Source: JADJYF01 sp050186725
Lineage (GTDB): Bacteria > Pseudomonadota > Gammaproteobacteria > Ga0077536
DNA length: 64,000 nt
Assembly: GCA_050186725.1 (NCBI GenBank)
Contig: JBFWYG010000003.1
Coordinates: 1-64,000, forward strand
Direction: 5' to 3'
The position numbers were made by a program, and so were the translations under genes. Of this stretch, positions 34,201-42,337 are shown piece by piece. Every line of letters starts with the position of its first letter. Position 1 is the first letter of the stretch. The notes under the pieces were generated by a model that saw only the letters and a program-made list of their open reading frames with translations, did no database searches and was not told the origin of the DNA.

Positions 34201-34704
34201 TTCTTGAACGCCGCTGACGGCGTCGTCACCGGCAGCGGCACCGTGCTCGCGCCCGCGGGCGCCGCGGGCCTCGTCAACGAGGGCCACGTCGCGCCGGGTG
34301 CGTCGCCGGGGATACTGACCATAGGCGGCAACTACACCCAGGCCGCGAGCGGCTTCCTGGACATCGATGTCGGTTCGCTCGCGAATAGCGACAAGCTGGC
34401 GATCACCGGCAATGCGACGCTCAATGGCACCCTGGCACTGCACTGCTTCGCGTCCTGCGCGCTGGATGTAGGAGACGCGCTGACCATCGTCGACGCCGCC
34501 GCCGGCGGGCTCGCCGGCGAATTCTTCTCGGTCGCGCTGTTCGGGTTCGCCACCGGACAATTCGAGGTGCAATACGATCTGGCACTTGGCGATGTGCGCC
34601 TGGTGGTAACCGAAGCGGTGTCGGCGGTGCCACTGCCTAGTGGCGCCTGGCTACTGCTCAGTGGTCTGGGCCTGCTCGGACTGGGTCGCCACCGACGTCG
34701 GTAG
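31252..34704 (+). CDS. Giant beta-strand-repeat surface protein with PEP-CTERM-like tail
   Basis: This is a 1150-residue secreted protein. A long basic leader and hydrophobic stretch (about 38-60) end near LLAADVTWLGG. Five imperfect repeats of about 185 residues follow. Each is marked by GNRLDLDGNGTTTIG, then TIRGxNGTIGxxINIAGTQTL and NARERVxxGGLxLDG. The first unit is diverged (SSRIDIDGNHSLTIG). Such repeats form a parallel beta-helix, as in autotransporter passengers, but no beta-barrel follows. The C-terminus is VPLPSGAWLLLSGLGLLGLG plus RHRRR, a PEP-CTERM-like sorting signal, so an exosortase would anchor or release it. A 51-bp gap lies in unit 3 but keeps frame. It may be an exopolysaccharide-associated adhesin. 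Confidence 0.85.
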   Translation: MRTPRLVVERSFIARSIANICKRAATPCTSPLSAAGATTAVAIVAALQFAPAPLLAADVTWLGGSGNWSPATSWSTGALPTAADHVFVDGGQNGTASAVTVNVAASAGSLTLDAGDVINNTSGQVFSLFGPSFTNNGTFNNGNGAILVVRGTTALSGNGEIVLGTNTSSRIDIDGNHSLTIGAGNVVRGHSGTIGGQLFVAGTATLINDGLIVADGTDGTLILQESAVTNHGTLRATNGGTLRLDVGVSGGVIDANNGVVLQNGMRISDAVLTSANGGALRVSASSANFLDASTIGGQLDMTAGNARERVQNGLVLDGVVAIDNGGILSFEGNQTLGGSGTVEFGTAGAGNRLDLDGNGTTTIGENVTIRGRNGTIGQQINIAGTQTLVNHGVISADEAGGTITLTDSVVTNHGLLQAINGGTLVLSSNVTGAAGGAIDVGAGSVVLQNGVTLSGAINTSGDGLLRASSNSANFLDGVSLTGNLDLTLVNARERVKAGGLTLNGGIAIDNNASLSFEGNGSLDGNGTVVFGTAGAGNRLDLDGNGTTTIGENITIRGRNGTIGQNINIAGTQTLVNHXXXXXXXXXXXXXXXXXXVTNHGLLQAINGGTLVLSSHVTGAAGGAIEAGAGSSVIQNGVTLAGIINTSGDGLFRVTSNSANTLDDVAFSGTLNMTTADARERVKGGGLVLDGTINIDNNAILSFEGTGLLSGTGTVIFGAAGPGNRLDLDGNGTTTIGENITIRGHNGTIGQQINIAGAQTLVNQGLISADVAGGTLSIFDSAVVNQSLMRAVNGGKLVLGSRVNGGVLHAGAGSEVIQSGVTLDGVTIAGEGDGRLLANTSSANFLRATTITGTVDLSAGSSRERVTGGLQLDGRVRIDNGGSLSFEGSQTLSGNGEVVFGGGAGNRLDLDGNGTTTIGAGMTIRGENGTLGGQINIAGTQTLVNEGTILADVAGGTLSFVDSAVVNHGVLGTVAGSTLALTSSFLNAADGVVTGSGTVLAPAGAAGLVNEGHVAPGASPGILTIGGNYTQAASGFLDIDVGSLANSDKLAITGNATLNGTLALHCFASCALDVGDALTIVDAAAGGLAGEFFSVALFGFATGQFEVQYDLALGDVRLVVTEAVSAVPLPSGAWLLLSGLGLLGLGRHRRR
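32985..33035. other. Assembly gap (51 N) inside the repeat protein
   Basis: The corresponding stretch of the preceding repeat, from GTGAACCACGG to CGTGACCAACC, is exactly 51 bp. The gap size is therefore consistent with one missing part of a repeat, and the reading frame is kept. Confidence 0.85.
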
Positions 34705-34963
34705 GACCGTGACCGCGCGCTGGCGCAGACGTGCACCGCGAAACGACGGATGTGCGCGTGCCACCCGTGGCCGGGTCGCGCTCAACGACTGGAGCGCGCG
34801 GGATGTTGGCCGCAGGCACAGTGGCTCACATCGCTTGGTCCACCGTAGTCTGCCGAACGGAACCGCCTGCGGGGCTTTCATCCGGTACCCAGGCGCCAGG
34901 CACGGGGGCCTGCAGACAGGCGCCCCAGTCGCCCGCAGGAAGCGAAGCCGTGCTGCGCCGTGA

Positions 34964-35797
34964 CTAGATCACAAGGCCCGTCGACACCACGCTGCGCACG
35001 CCGCGGATGTTGGTCGCAAGCTCGATTGCAAGTGCGCGTTGCGCCCCACTGCCTGCCCTGCCGGACAAGGTCACGACACCGTCATGCGTACTCACCTCGA
35101 TGTCTCGACCTTCCACATGAGTCGAATAGAGGAGGGTCGACTTCACTTTGGCGGTGATCCACGTGTCCGCCGCTTCCTGGCCCGCGGTCTTGACCGTTTG
35201 CCTGGCGTCTTCAGCCAGAGCCGGTGCTGGCGCGCTCACTACCAGGCGATTATCCACCGCCACCACACCGTGCGAGTTCTGGGCGAGTCGTCCCGCCAGT
35301 TCGCGGCTCTCGCCACTGTCCGCACTGCCACTGAGCACCACCCGTCCGCCCACGGTCACGACCTTGGTCTTCAATCCGCTTGCGTACCTGCTCCAGGCGA
35401 GCTTGGACTTGATTACCGCCGTGATCGTGCTGTCGTCAATGACGTCGCCGTAGGTTCGAGCGGTGGACCTGGCCGGCGCGACATAGTCGTCGGCAACGCT
35501 GATTCCGTTCTCGACCTCTGTCACGCCGGTTACGCCCAGCGCTATCTCTTCGGCCAACTCCTTGTTAACTCCTTCCTCGACGCTGCCCGTCAAGGTCGCC
35601 TTGCCCTGCCGCACCGAAACCTGCAGATCGTTGGCGCGCAGATAGGGGTTGAGCGCGAAGGTGGTCCAGATCTGAGTTTCCTGCCGCGCATCGACGACGT
35701 CCTGGGCGCTCGGCACGACAGCGGCCTCGAGCGCGGTACTGGCCACCGCAAGGGCGACACTGGAGGTAAGAATCAATCTCTTGAAATGTGTGTTCAT
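34964..35797 (-). CDS. Periplasmic protein with three BON domains
   Basis: This 277-residue protein has a signal peptide (residues 1-25, cleaved near TALEAAV). Three BON domains follow, at about 40-105, 115-190 and 205-277. Each has the pattern of a helix, then V-x-V-x-x-G-x-V-x-L-x-G (for example VSVRQGKATLTGSV, VTVGGRVVLSGSA, VSTHDGVVTLSGRA). BON domains bind phospholipid and protect the envelope under osmotic stress, as in OsmY and DolP. OsmY has two, so three is a longer version. It forms a leftward series with the OmpA-like and beta-barrel genes. Confidence 0.9.
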   Translation of the reverse strand: MNTHFKRLILTSSVALAVASTALEAAVVPSAQDVVDARQETQIWTTFALNPYLRANDLQVSVRQGKATLTGSVEEGVNKELAEEIALGVTGVTEVENGISVADDYVAPARSTARTYGDVIDDSTITAVIKSKLAWSRYASGLKTKVVTVGGRVVLSGSADSGESRELAGRLAQNSHGVVAVDNRLVVSAPAPALAEDARQTVKTAGQEAADTWITAKVKSTLLYSTHVEGRDIEVSTHDGVVTLSGRAGSGAQRALAIELATNIRGVRSVVSTGLVI

Positions 35798-35989
35798 GAC
35801 GCTACTCGATGGTTTGTTGTGAAGCCGGCGCGCTGGGCGTCCGGCGTGGAAGAATCGGGCTTGCCAAGCGCGGGCCGGCGGCCCGGCGCCGTGGCTGCAT
35901 GTGGCGCGCCAGCCGCCACTGGCCGCGGCCCACGCGCCGTGGCGGTAGCACGGCGGGCTGCGCCCCTGTCACGGCTCAAAGCTCGCATG

Positions 35990-36880
35990 TCACGGCAGAA
36001 TGGTGACGAACACTTGGCGATTACGCGGCTCGCGCACGCCATCCCCGGTCTCCACCCATTGGTCGCCTTCACCGCGCGCCTGTGCATCGATGTTTTCAGC
36101 ATTGATGCCTATCGCAATGAGCGCTGCCTTGACCGCGTCAGCGCGGCGACGCGACAGATGCATGTTGTAGTCTTGTGTGCCTACCGTGCTGGCGTGGCCT
36201 TCCACGCTCAGCCGTCGCGGTGCGCCGCCCTCAACGTCGCGCCTGACCTGTTCGAGAACGCCATGCGCCTGTTCATCGAGCACGGCACTGTCAAAGGCGA
36301 AGAACACGCGATAGCTCTCGTTTACCGGCGCCGCCGCAGGCGCAACCGCAGTTGCAGCCACGGCATCGGCAGGCACAACCTCGGCGACGGCGGTCGCGCG
36401 CGTCTCCAGGGTGTCCATCGCCGTCATGAACGACTGCCGACAGGCGGCAATGTCGTCCGGCTGGAGGTCCTCGGACGCCTGCTCCAGCCAGCAGTCATAG
36501 GACGTCTGCGCGCGCGCAGCCGCCGTGGGCACATCGGTGCGGGCGGTGCCGGCGAAGGCCGCCATCAGGCGCGCGCGCGCCGCAGTCAGTTCCTCGACAT
36601 AGTGTTGCTTGAGGAACTCGCGGCGCAGGGAGACATCGTCCGGCGCCGTCGCTTGTCCGCTACTCGCGGCCGCGGCGCGAGCCGCGTAGGTGTCGGCATC
36701 GCGCCCGTCACCCGCAGCGCGCTCTGCCGTCGACAAGGATTGGTAGTCACTCGCCAGCGACTGCTCGAAGGCACGACTGGCGGTCGCCTGCCCATCGTTC
36801 GCCGACATCGCCGCGGGTGGCCCCATGGCAAGGACGATGGCGCCGGCCAGTACCGGGCTGGCGCGTTGGAAATGATTCAT
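35990..36880 (-). CDS. OmpA-family peptidoglycan-binding protein
   Basis: This 296-residue protein starts at the ATG at 36880. It has a signal peptide (about residues 1-27, ending AAMSAND), an Ala-rich helical N-terminal region (about 30-190), and a C-terminal OmpA domain with VEGHASTVGTQDYNMHLSRRR and EPRNRQVFV, which bind diaminopimelate in peptidoglycan. There is no N-terminal beta-barrel, so it is a periplasmic or peripheral tether rather than a porin. Two cysteines (CWLEQ, CRQSF) may form a disulfide. Confidence 0.88.
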   Translation of the reverse strand: MNHFQRASPVLAGAIVLAMGPPAAMSANDGQATASRAFEQSLASDYQSLSTAERAAGDGRDADTYAARAAAASSGQATAPDDVSLRREFLKQHYVEELTAARARLMAAFAGTARTDVPTAAARAQTSYDCWLEQASEDLQPDDIAACRQSFMTAMDTLETRATAVAEVVPADAVAATAVAPAAAPVNESYRVFFAFDSAVLDEQAHGVLEQVRRDVEGGAPRRLSVEGHASTVGTQDYNMHLSRRRADAVKAALIAIGINAENIDAQARGEGDQWVETGDGVREPRNRQVFVTILP

Positions 36881-36961
36881 GAAACATTGCTCCAGGTTGG
36901 ACGGACGCCGACCACCACGCGCCACGCGTGCGATCGACCGGGCTCAGCGCTGCAGTTCCAT

Positions 36962-37486
36962 CTAGAAGTCAAAGCCGACACCCACCGAATAGGGGATGTT
37001 GCCATCGTTGCAGCACGCATCGAACGGCACTTCATAGGCGATATTGGCGAACATGAAGGTGCTTTCGTTGACGAAGTACTTCACGCCGACTTCTGGTCCG
37101 AACAAGGCTTGGTCGTGAATGCCTGCGCCATAGACGCCGCCCGCGTTGAGGCCGAGGTAGGGTTGCCATTTGGCCAGGTCCCACTGGTAGGCTGCCTGGA
37201 AGATGGTGCGCGAATTGATCAGGGTTTCATCGCCACTGTCATTGGCCTGCAAGCCCTGCTTCAGACTGAACAACCAGTTCTTGGTGTAGTAGTAGCCCAT
37301 AGAGCCGGTCACGCCAAAGTTCGAGCGATCGAACTCGGTGTTCGATTGGCCGGTTCCGGTCAAGGTCGCCTCGTAGTTTCCGGCGTGAGGCCCAGGATCC
37401 GATGTATAGGGAGGCATGCCCTCGGCGCGGACGGTGGCAAAGTGGCCAAGGGCCAGCAGAGAGACCGCGATCAGTGATTTTCTCAT
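36962..37486 (-). CDS. Small outer-membrane beta-barrel protein
   Basis: This 174-residue protein starts at the ATG at 37486. A signal peptide (RKSLIAVSLLALGHFATVRAEG) is followed by alternating amphipathic strands (GVTGSMGYYYTKNWLFSLKQG, FQAAYQWDLAKWQPYLGLNAGGVYG). The final strand ends in VGVGFDF, with a terminal phenylalanine recognised by the BAM machinery. It is about the size of an eight-stranded OmpW/OmpX-type barrel. It lies about 80 bp upstream of the OmpA-like gene in the same direction. The ligand is unknown. Confidence 0.8.
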   Translation of the reverse strand: MRKSLIAVSLLALGHFATVRAEGMPPYTSDPGPHAGNYEATLTGTGQSNTEFDRSNFGVTGSMGYYYTKNWLFSLKQGLQANDSGDETLINSRTIFQAAYQWDLAKWQPYLGLNAGGVYGAGIHDQALFGPEVGVKYFVNESTFMFANIAYEVPFDACCNDGNIPYSVGVGFDF

Positions 37487-38126
37487 GTACTCAACTCCGC
37501 CCCGCGAACAATGGGGAGCTCCTGGGCGTCGGGGCGCACGCAATGGAACTCGAACTCGCGACGATGCCGCGACAGTGGAAAGGTGATGAAGGCGATCGCT
37601 CGACGGTGCGTTGTCGACCGCTTTGATGGAGGGCCTGGAGCCGCGTGCTTACAGTGCTCGTCCGCAGCACCTGACCGTCGTACTGGTCTGTGCGGCGCGC
37701 TTCAATGGAAGGAAGATAAATGACTTGCCGGAAGCTGTCGGTGCGCCGCGACACCTTGGCGCGAGATGTCGCGTTGCCGCCAACACAAGACTTTCATCAC
37801 GCGCCAACGTTACGAGCGACAAGCATTGAATCGTCGTATCGCGGTCAACTCGACGCGCCACCACTCTCGTACGACATCCAGGCTGCGCCTCCATTCTCCC
37901 GCCGGGAAGATCCGCACCCTCACATCAGCCCAGGCACTGCCCGCAAGCGCTACCGCGAGCCCGCATGACAGCGTCAGCGAGCAACGCACGGCGTCCGCGC
38001 ATGGCAGGTGCCGAGTCCCGACCAGGCCGCGCACATCGCCTCGCGGCCCTGTACAATCGCCCGCACCAATGCGTCGCGGCGACGCCCTACCAGGCGAGGT
38101 CGACATTCGATCCCCTTGGAGTTCCC
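37487..38126. other. Long non-coding spacer between divergent genes
   Basis: This 640-bp stretch has no supported gene. It is less GC-rich than its surroundings and presumably holds the promoters of the beta-barrel gene and the Crp/Fnr gene. Only a TACAAT near 38052, without a clear -35 box, resembles a promoter element. Confidence 0.45.
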
Positions 38127-38861
38127 ATGCCCCCCGCGATTGCCAATTACCTGCTCGCCGCGTTGCCACCCGACGTTCAAGCGCGCATCTACCCCGCGCT
38201 CGAACTCATCGCTCTTCCGCTCGGCAAGGTGCTCTATGAGTCCGGTGACAGACTGCGATTCGTCTACTTCCCTACCGATGCCATCGTGTCGCTGCTCTAC
38301 GTGATGGAATCCGGCGCCTCGGCCGAGATCTCGGTCGTGGGCAATGAAGGCCTGATCGGCGTCGCGGTGTTCATGGGGGGCGAGAGCACGTCCGGACGAG
38401 CCATCGTGCAGAGTGCCGGCTCCGCTTATCGTCTTCCGGGCCAACTCCTCAAGGACGAGTTCCATCGCCATGGCGATCTGCTGCTGCTGATTCTGCGTTA
38501 CACCCAGTCGTTCATCACGCAGATGGCGCAGACTGCGGTGTGCAATCGTCATCATTCCATCGATCAGCAGTTGTGCCGTTGGCTCCTGCTGTCGCTCGAT
38601 CGACTGCCCAGCAACAAGCTTGTGATGACTCAGGAACTTATCGCCAACATGCTCGGCGTGCGACGAGAGGGGGTGACTGACGCCGCCGGCAAGCTGCAGA
38701 AGCTCGGCGTCATCGAGTACAGTCGCGGTCATATCACGGTGCTGGACCGTCCGCGCCTCGAACTGCTGACGTGCGAGTGCTATGCGGTAGTGAAGAGAGA
38801 AACCGACAGGCTGTTGCCTTACATGCATGAGCGCGCAGGCACCGGACTACCGGCGCGCTGA
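38127..38861 (+). CDS. Crp/Fnr-family transcriptional regulator
   Basis: This 244-residue regulator starts at the ATG at 38127. The N-terminal cyclic-nucleotide-binding fold (about 20-140) includes VYFPTDAIVSLLYVMESG and EISVVGNEGLIGVAVFMGG. The C-terminal winged helix (about 165-225) has the recognition segment LIANMLGVRREGVTDAAGKL. No N-terminal Fe-S cysteines are present, so it is not an Fnr oxygen sensor. The Arg/Ser pair typical of cAMP binding is also not evident. The ligand is open. It is divergent from the envelope-stress genes and may control them. Confidence 0.88.
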   Translation: MPPAIANYLLAALPPDVQARIYPALELIALPLGKVLYESGDRLRFVYFPTDAIVSLLYVMESGASAEISVVGNEGLIGVAVFMGGESTSGRAIVQSAGSAYRLPGQLLKDEFHRHGDLLLLILRYTQSFITQMAQTAVCNRHHSIDQQLCRWLLLSLDRLPSNKLVMTQELIANMLGVRREGVTDAAGKLQKLGVIEYSRGHITVLDRPRLELLTCECYAVVKRETDRLLPYMHERAGTGLPAR

Positions 38862-38974
38862 GCTTCGCGCGTCCAGCAGACGGCAGGCGCGCGCACCGGT
38901 GCGGAACGGGCGTACTACCGCGACCGCGGCGCCCCTTGCTTCGGCCATTCGCCACTGATACCCCGGTCCTCGGC

Positions 38975-41647
38975 ATGGCACTGCGCATCAAGATCCCTCG
39001 AATCCTGTACGCGCTGACCCTGCTCGGCGTGCTGTCGATCGCCGCGGTCTGGATGTTGCGCGCGCCGTTGCTGGCGTGGCTGTGCGAAGCCGCGCTGTCG
39101 CGCGCGGGACTTGGTCCAGCGCAGGTCGAGATCCACGCTCTCGATCTGCACAACGCAAGCTTGAGACTCCGAGCATCGTCTATAGGCACCATCGAGCGCG
39201 TCGAGATCGCTTACGGCTGGACGCCGCGCACTGGCCCGGTGGTGCGCCAAGCGCAGATTACGGGCGCGCGTCTACGCCTGCCCCGGGGTGGCGGTAGCGC
39301 CCAGGACACGTTCAACGCCGGCGGCGAGACGTCATCGGCAATATTGCCAACAATGCTGGTCGACCTGGACGATGCGCGGCTGGTACTGCCGCTTGGCGAC
39401 GCCACACTCGAGGTCGAAGCATCGGGCAGCTTGACCAGCGGCCCACAGCCCGCGGCGCGCCTCGCGTTCACGCTGCGCATGGCGCAGAGCGCGGTGCACG
39501 GACGACTCGCGGCCGTCACGCCCCGAGGCGGCCTCACCGAAGCCACGCTCACGTTCACCGACGGCACGATAGACACGGCGTGGCTCAATGCACAGGGCCT
39601 GTCGGGCAGTCTGCTGGCACGGACCGACGGTAAAGTGCTGTCCGGTCTCCACGGCGACTTCGCCGTCGAGGCCGTGCATGCGGCTCGACAGGCCTGGGGT
39701 GGGGGCACGCTCGCCATCAGCCAGTCATCGCCCGAGGCGCTGACCGTGGACCTGACGCTCGCACCACTGGCGGTGACGCTGCACACCGCGCTGCCTACTG
39801 CGGCCGCGCCGCGCCCTTTCACCTTTGATGGCCGATGCGATGCGCGCGCCTTGGTGACGGTCCTGCCCGACCTGCTGGTCGGCGCCGGCACGGTGAGAGT
39901 CGAGGGCGCCGGCGACGTGCCAGCACTACCCTTCGTCTTCTCTGATTGGCTGCGCGGCGGCAGCCTGCGTGCCACGGCGACGATGAATGCACAGGACGTC
40001 AACCTGAAAGCGATTGCGCGGGCCGACGCCGTCACGGGCGAGGTGTCCTGTGCGTTGGGCGCCGGCGCGCTGATCTGCGTGCAGGCGACGCCGCTCGAGG
40101 TGTCCGACTTGACACTGGAGAAGGATGTCGTCGCCGTTGACTCGCCGCTGTCCGGTCCATTGTCACTGCGGCTTATGGCCGTCGAGGCGCAGCCCCTACT
40201 GGCCCTCGCTGCCGCGAGTCCGGACACAACGCTCGCGCTCGCAGCGCGGCTCGGACTGCACGGACGACAGCTGGCGCTCGATGCGCCGCTCACGGCCACC
40301 CTTACAGTCGAAGGCGGTTCGCCACCCAATGAAGGCCACGGAAGCTACACGCTGAAGGCCGACGCCGATGCGGAGCATCCGCCTGGGACGCCGTGGCTCG
40401 CGCCTCGCCTGGAGTTCGCGGGGCATTACACGCTCGATGTGGCGCGGCGCCTGCGCACGCTGGTGCTCGATACAGGCCATTTCGATCTGCCGGCGCAAGG
40501 GTGGGTAGCGAACGCCTGGCACGGCAGTTTCCACGCTGCCGAGACCAACAGCATCGAGCTAAGCGTCGACGACCTGCGCAGTACTCGCGCCCCGCCCTTG
40601 CTGGTTCCTCTGAAGACTACCGTGAGTGCCCGGCAGAGCGGCTCGCTGGTTACTTTCAAGGCGAGTGTCCATGACGCAGCCCATGTCCTGGAACTCGGTC
40701 TGACCGGCCGACATTCGCGTCACGACGGCAGGGGCGATGCGCGCATCACGCTCAAGCCCATCACCCTCACGGGCCGCAAAAGCCTCACCGACCTGGCTCC
40801 GGCGCTAGGGGCGCGCGTGAGCGCGGCGGGTGGTGAAATCGAGGCATGGGGCGAGGCGCACTGGGATAAGGATGATGCGCAGAGCGCGCTGTCGCTGCGC
40901 CTCGAGAACCTGTCCTTTGACACGTCCGCCGCCCGTATCAGCGGTCTCAATGCCACGCTCGATCTCACCGGTCTCGCGCCGCTGCGCAGTGGCCCCGGAC
41001 AACGCGTCGAAGCGACACTGGCGCTGCCCGGTTTGAAGCGTGTGCCGATCGCCATGCGCTACAGCGTCGACCAACGACGGCTGCGCATCGACCAGTTGCA
41101 CGCCGCGGTCTTCGGCGGCGCCCTCACGGTACACGATGGCGACGTCGACATCGCGAGCGGCGTCACGCAGTTGGACCTCGAAGTTCTGGACCTGGACCTC
41201 GCCTCTGCCTTGACGGTTCTCGATCTCGAACAAGTCAAAGGCACCGGTCGCCTGTCCGGCCACCTGCCGCTGCGTTTCGAGGCGGGACGTATCGCGGTAC
41301 TTGGCGGGCGCCTCGCGGCCAGCGGGCCGGGCGTGATCAGGATCGGCGCCACTCAGCTGACCGATGCCCTGCAAGGCCAGGGCAGAGACGTCGACCTTGC
41401 GCTCCGTGCTCTGTCGGATTTCCATTACCAGAAGCTCGCCATCAGCGCCGAGAAGCCACTCGCTGGCGCCGGTCGTGCGCTATTTCATCTCGAAGGCAAC
41501 AACCCCCTGGTGATGGATGCACAGCCGTTCGTTTTCAATATCAATCTCGAGACCGACTTCGATTATCTCGCCGGTCTTCTGTTCGAATTGTCCGGGCTCA
41601 CGACCAGCACGCTGGGCTGGAGCGCGGGCGCAATGCTCAAGGACTAG
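38975..41647 (+). CDS. ydbH: YdbH-family intermembrane phospholipid transport protein
   Basis: This 890-residue protein has one N-terminal membrane helix (about 7-30, PRILYALTLLGVLSIAAVWM) and a long beta-strand-rich periplasmic body. It ends in the YdbH C-terminal domain (GRLSGHLPLRFEAGRIAVLGG, then FHYQKLAISAEKPLAGAG). In E. coli, YdbH, YhdP and TamB are the AsmA-like bridge proteins that carry phospholipid to the outer membrane. The next two genes are ynbE and ydbL in the E. coli order, which makes the call firm. Confidence 0.9.
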   Translation: MALRIKIPRILYALTLLGVLSIAAVWMLRAPLLAWLCEAALSRAGLGPAQVEIHALDLHNASLRLRASSIGTIERVEIAYGWTPRTGPVVRQAQITGARLRLPRGGGSAQDTFNAGGETSSAILPTMLVDLDDARLVLPLGDATLEVEASGSLTSGPQPAARLAFTLRMAQSAVHGRLAAVTPRGGLTEATLTFTDGTIDTAWLNAQGLSGSLLARTDGKVLSGLHGDFAVEAVHAARQAWGGGTLAISQSSPEALTVDLTLAPLAVTLHTALPTAAAPRPFTFDGRCDARALVTVLPDLLVGAGTVRVEGAGDVPALPFVFSDWLRGGSLRATATMNAQDVNLKAIARADAVTGEVSCALGAGALICVQATPLEVSDLTLEKDVVAVDSPLSGPLSLRLMAVEAQPLLALAAASPDTTLALAARLGLHGRQLALDAPLTATLTVEGGSPPNEGHGSYTLKADADAEHPPGTPWLAPRLEFAGHYTLDVARRLRTLVLDTGHFDLPAQGWVANAWHGSFHAAETNSIELSVDDLRSTRAPPLLVPLKTTVSARQSGSLVTFKASVHDAAHVLELGLTGRHSRHDGRGDARITLKPITLTGRKSLTDLAPALGARVSAAGGEIEAWGEAHWDKDDAQSALSLRLENLSFDTSAARISGLNATLDLTGLAPLRSGPGQRVEATLALPGLKRVPIAMRYSVDQRRLRIDQLHAAVFGGALTVHDGDVDIASGVTQLDLEVLDLDLASALTVLDLEQVKGTGRLSGHLPLRFEAGRIAVLGGRLAASGPGVIRIGATQLTDALQGQGRDVDLALRALSDFHYQKLAISAEKPLAGAGRALFHLEGNNPLVMDAQPFVFNINLETDFDYLAGLLFELSGLTTSTLGWSAGAMLKD

Positions 41648-41702
41648 GCGCCGTGGTCCTTGGTAGTCGCCGCCGACTGCAGTAAGGTGGCGCACAAGAG
41701 AA

Positions 41703-41930
41703 ATGCTCATCGAGGCCGTCGTGCATAGAGTTCATGCCTTCCGGCACGTTGCGTGCCGCAGTGCGGCGCTGACGATGGCCGTGCTCATTGGCGCGTGCAC
41801 GCCGACCGTCAAGGTCGAAGCACCGCGTGAACCCATCACCATCAATCTCAACATCAAGCTCGACGCCGACGTGCGGGTCAAACTCGAGCAGCAGGCGAAA
41901 GACGACGTCGCCACCAAGCCGATCTTCTAG
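41703..41930 (+). CDS. ynbE: YnbE-like lipoprotein
   Basis: This protein has 75 residues from the ATG at 41703. A GTG at 41721 is also possible. A lipobox LIGAC, with the lipidated Cys near residue 32, follows a hydrophobic segment (SAALTMAVLIGAC). The mature part (KVEAPREPITINLNIKLDADVRVKLEQQA) is typical of YnbE. YnbE is the outer-membrane lipoprotein partner that stacks onto the C-terminus of YdbH to complete the lipid bridge. It is 55 bp from ydbH and 1 bp from ydbL. Confidence 0.88.
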   Translation: MLIEAVVHRVHAFRHVACRSAALTMAVLIGACTPTVKVEAPREPITINLNIKLDADVRVKLEQQAKDDVATKPIF

Positions 41931-41931
41931 G

Positions 41932-42306
41932 ATGACCGTGATGCACACGAAACATTTCCCACGGAGCCTACGCCAATTCACGCGCGTATTGTTTACGGCC
42001 GGGGCGCTGCTGTCGGCCGCCGGCAGCTGGGGCGAGGACCGTCCATTGGACGCGCCGCGTGCCCAAGGCCTGATCGGCGAGCGCTTTGACGGTTACGCGG
42101 CGGTACACGACAGCTCGGCCAGCGCCGCGATTCGCAGCCTTGTCGATTCCACCAACAGTGAACGGCGCAAGATCTACGAGAAGCAGGCCGCCGTCACCAA
42201 TGCGCCGATCGAGGAAGTGGGCAAGGTTTACGCGGCGGAAATCCTGCAGAAGGCGCCCGCCGGCACCTGGTTCCAGGCTGCGGACGGGCGCTGGACGCAG
42301 AAGTAA
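41932..42306 (+). CDS. ydbL: YdbL-like periplasmic protein (DUF1318)
   Basis: This 124-residue protein has a signal peptide (about residues 1-35, ending AGSWGED). The DUF1318 body contains RAQGLIGERFDGYAAVHDS and the C-terminal EEVGKVYAAEILQKAPAGTWF. In E. coli YdbL modulates YdbH-YnbE multimerisation. The start at 41932 is 1 bp after the ynbE stop. A second ATG at 41941 is possible. It is convergent with the PAS/GAF gene. Confidence 0.88.
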   Translation: MTVMHTKHFPRSLRQFTRVLFTAGALLSAAGSWGEDRPLDAPRAQGLIGERFDGYAAVHDSSASAAIRSLVDSTNSERRKIYEKQAAVTNAPIEEVGKVYAAEILQKAPAGTWFQAADGRWTQK

Positions 42307-42337
42307 GGGTTACGCGCGGCCGGTAACAGCGAGCAGT

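Noticed and set aside
31252..34704. Regularly spaced repeats as a possible CRISPR array
   Set aside because: The repeats are long, protein-coding in one frame and conserved at the amino-acid level.
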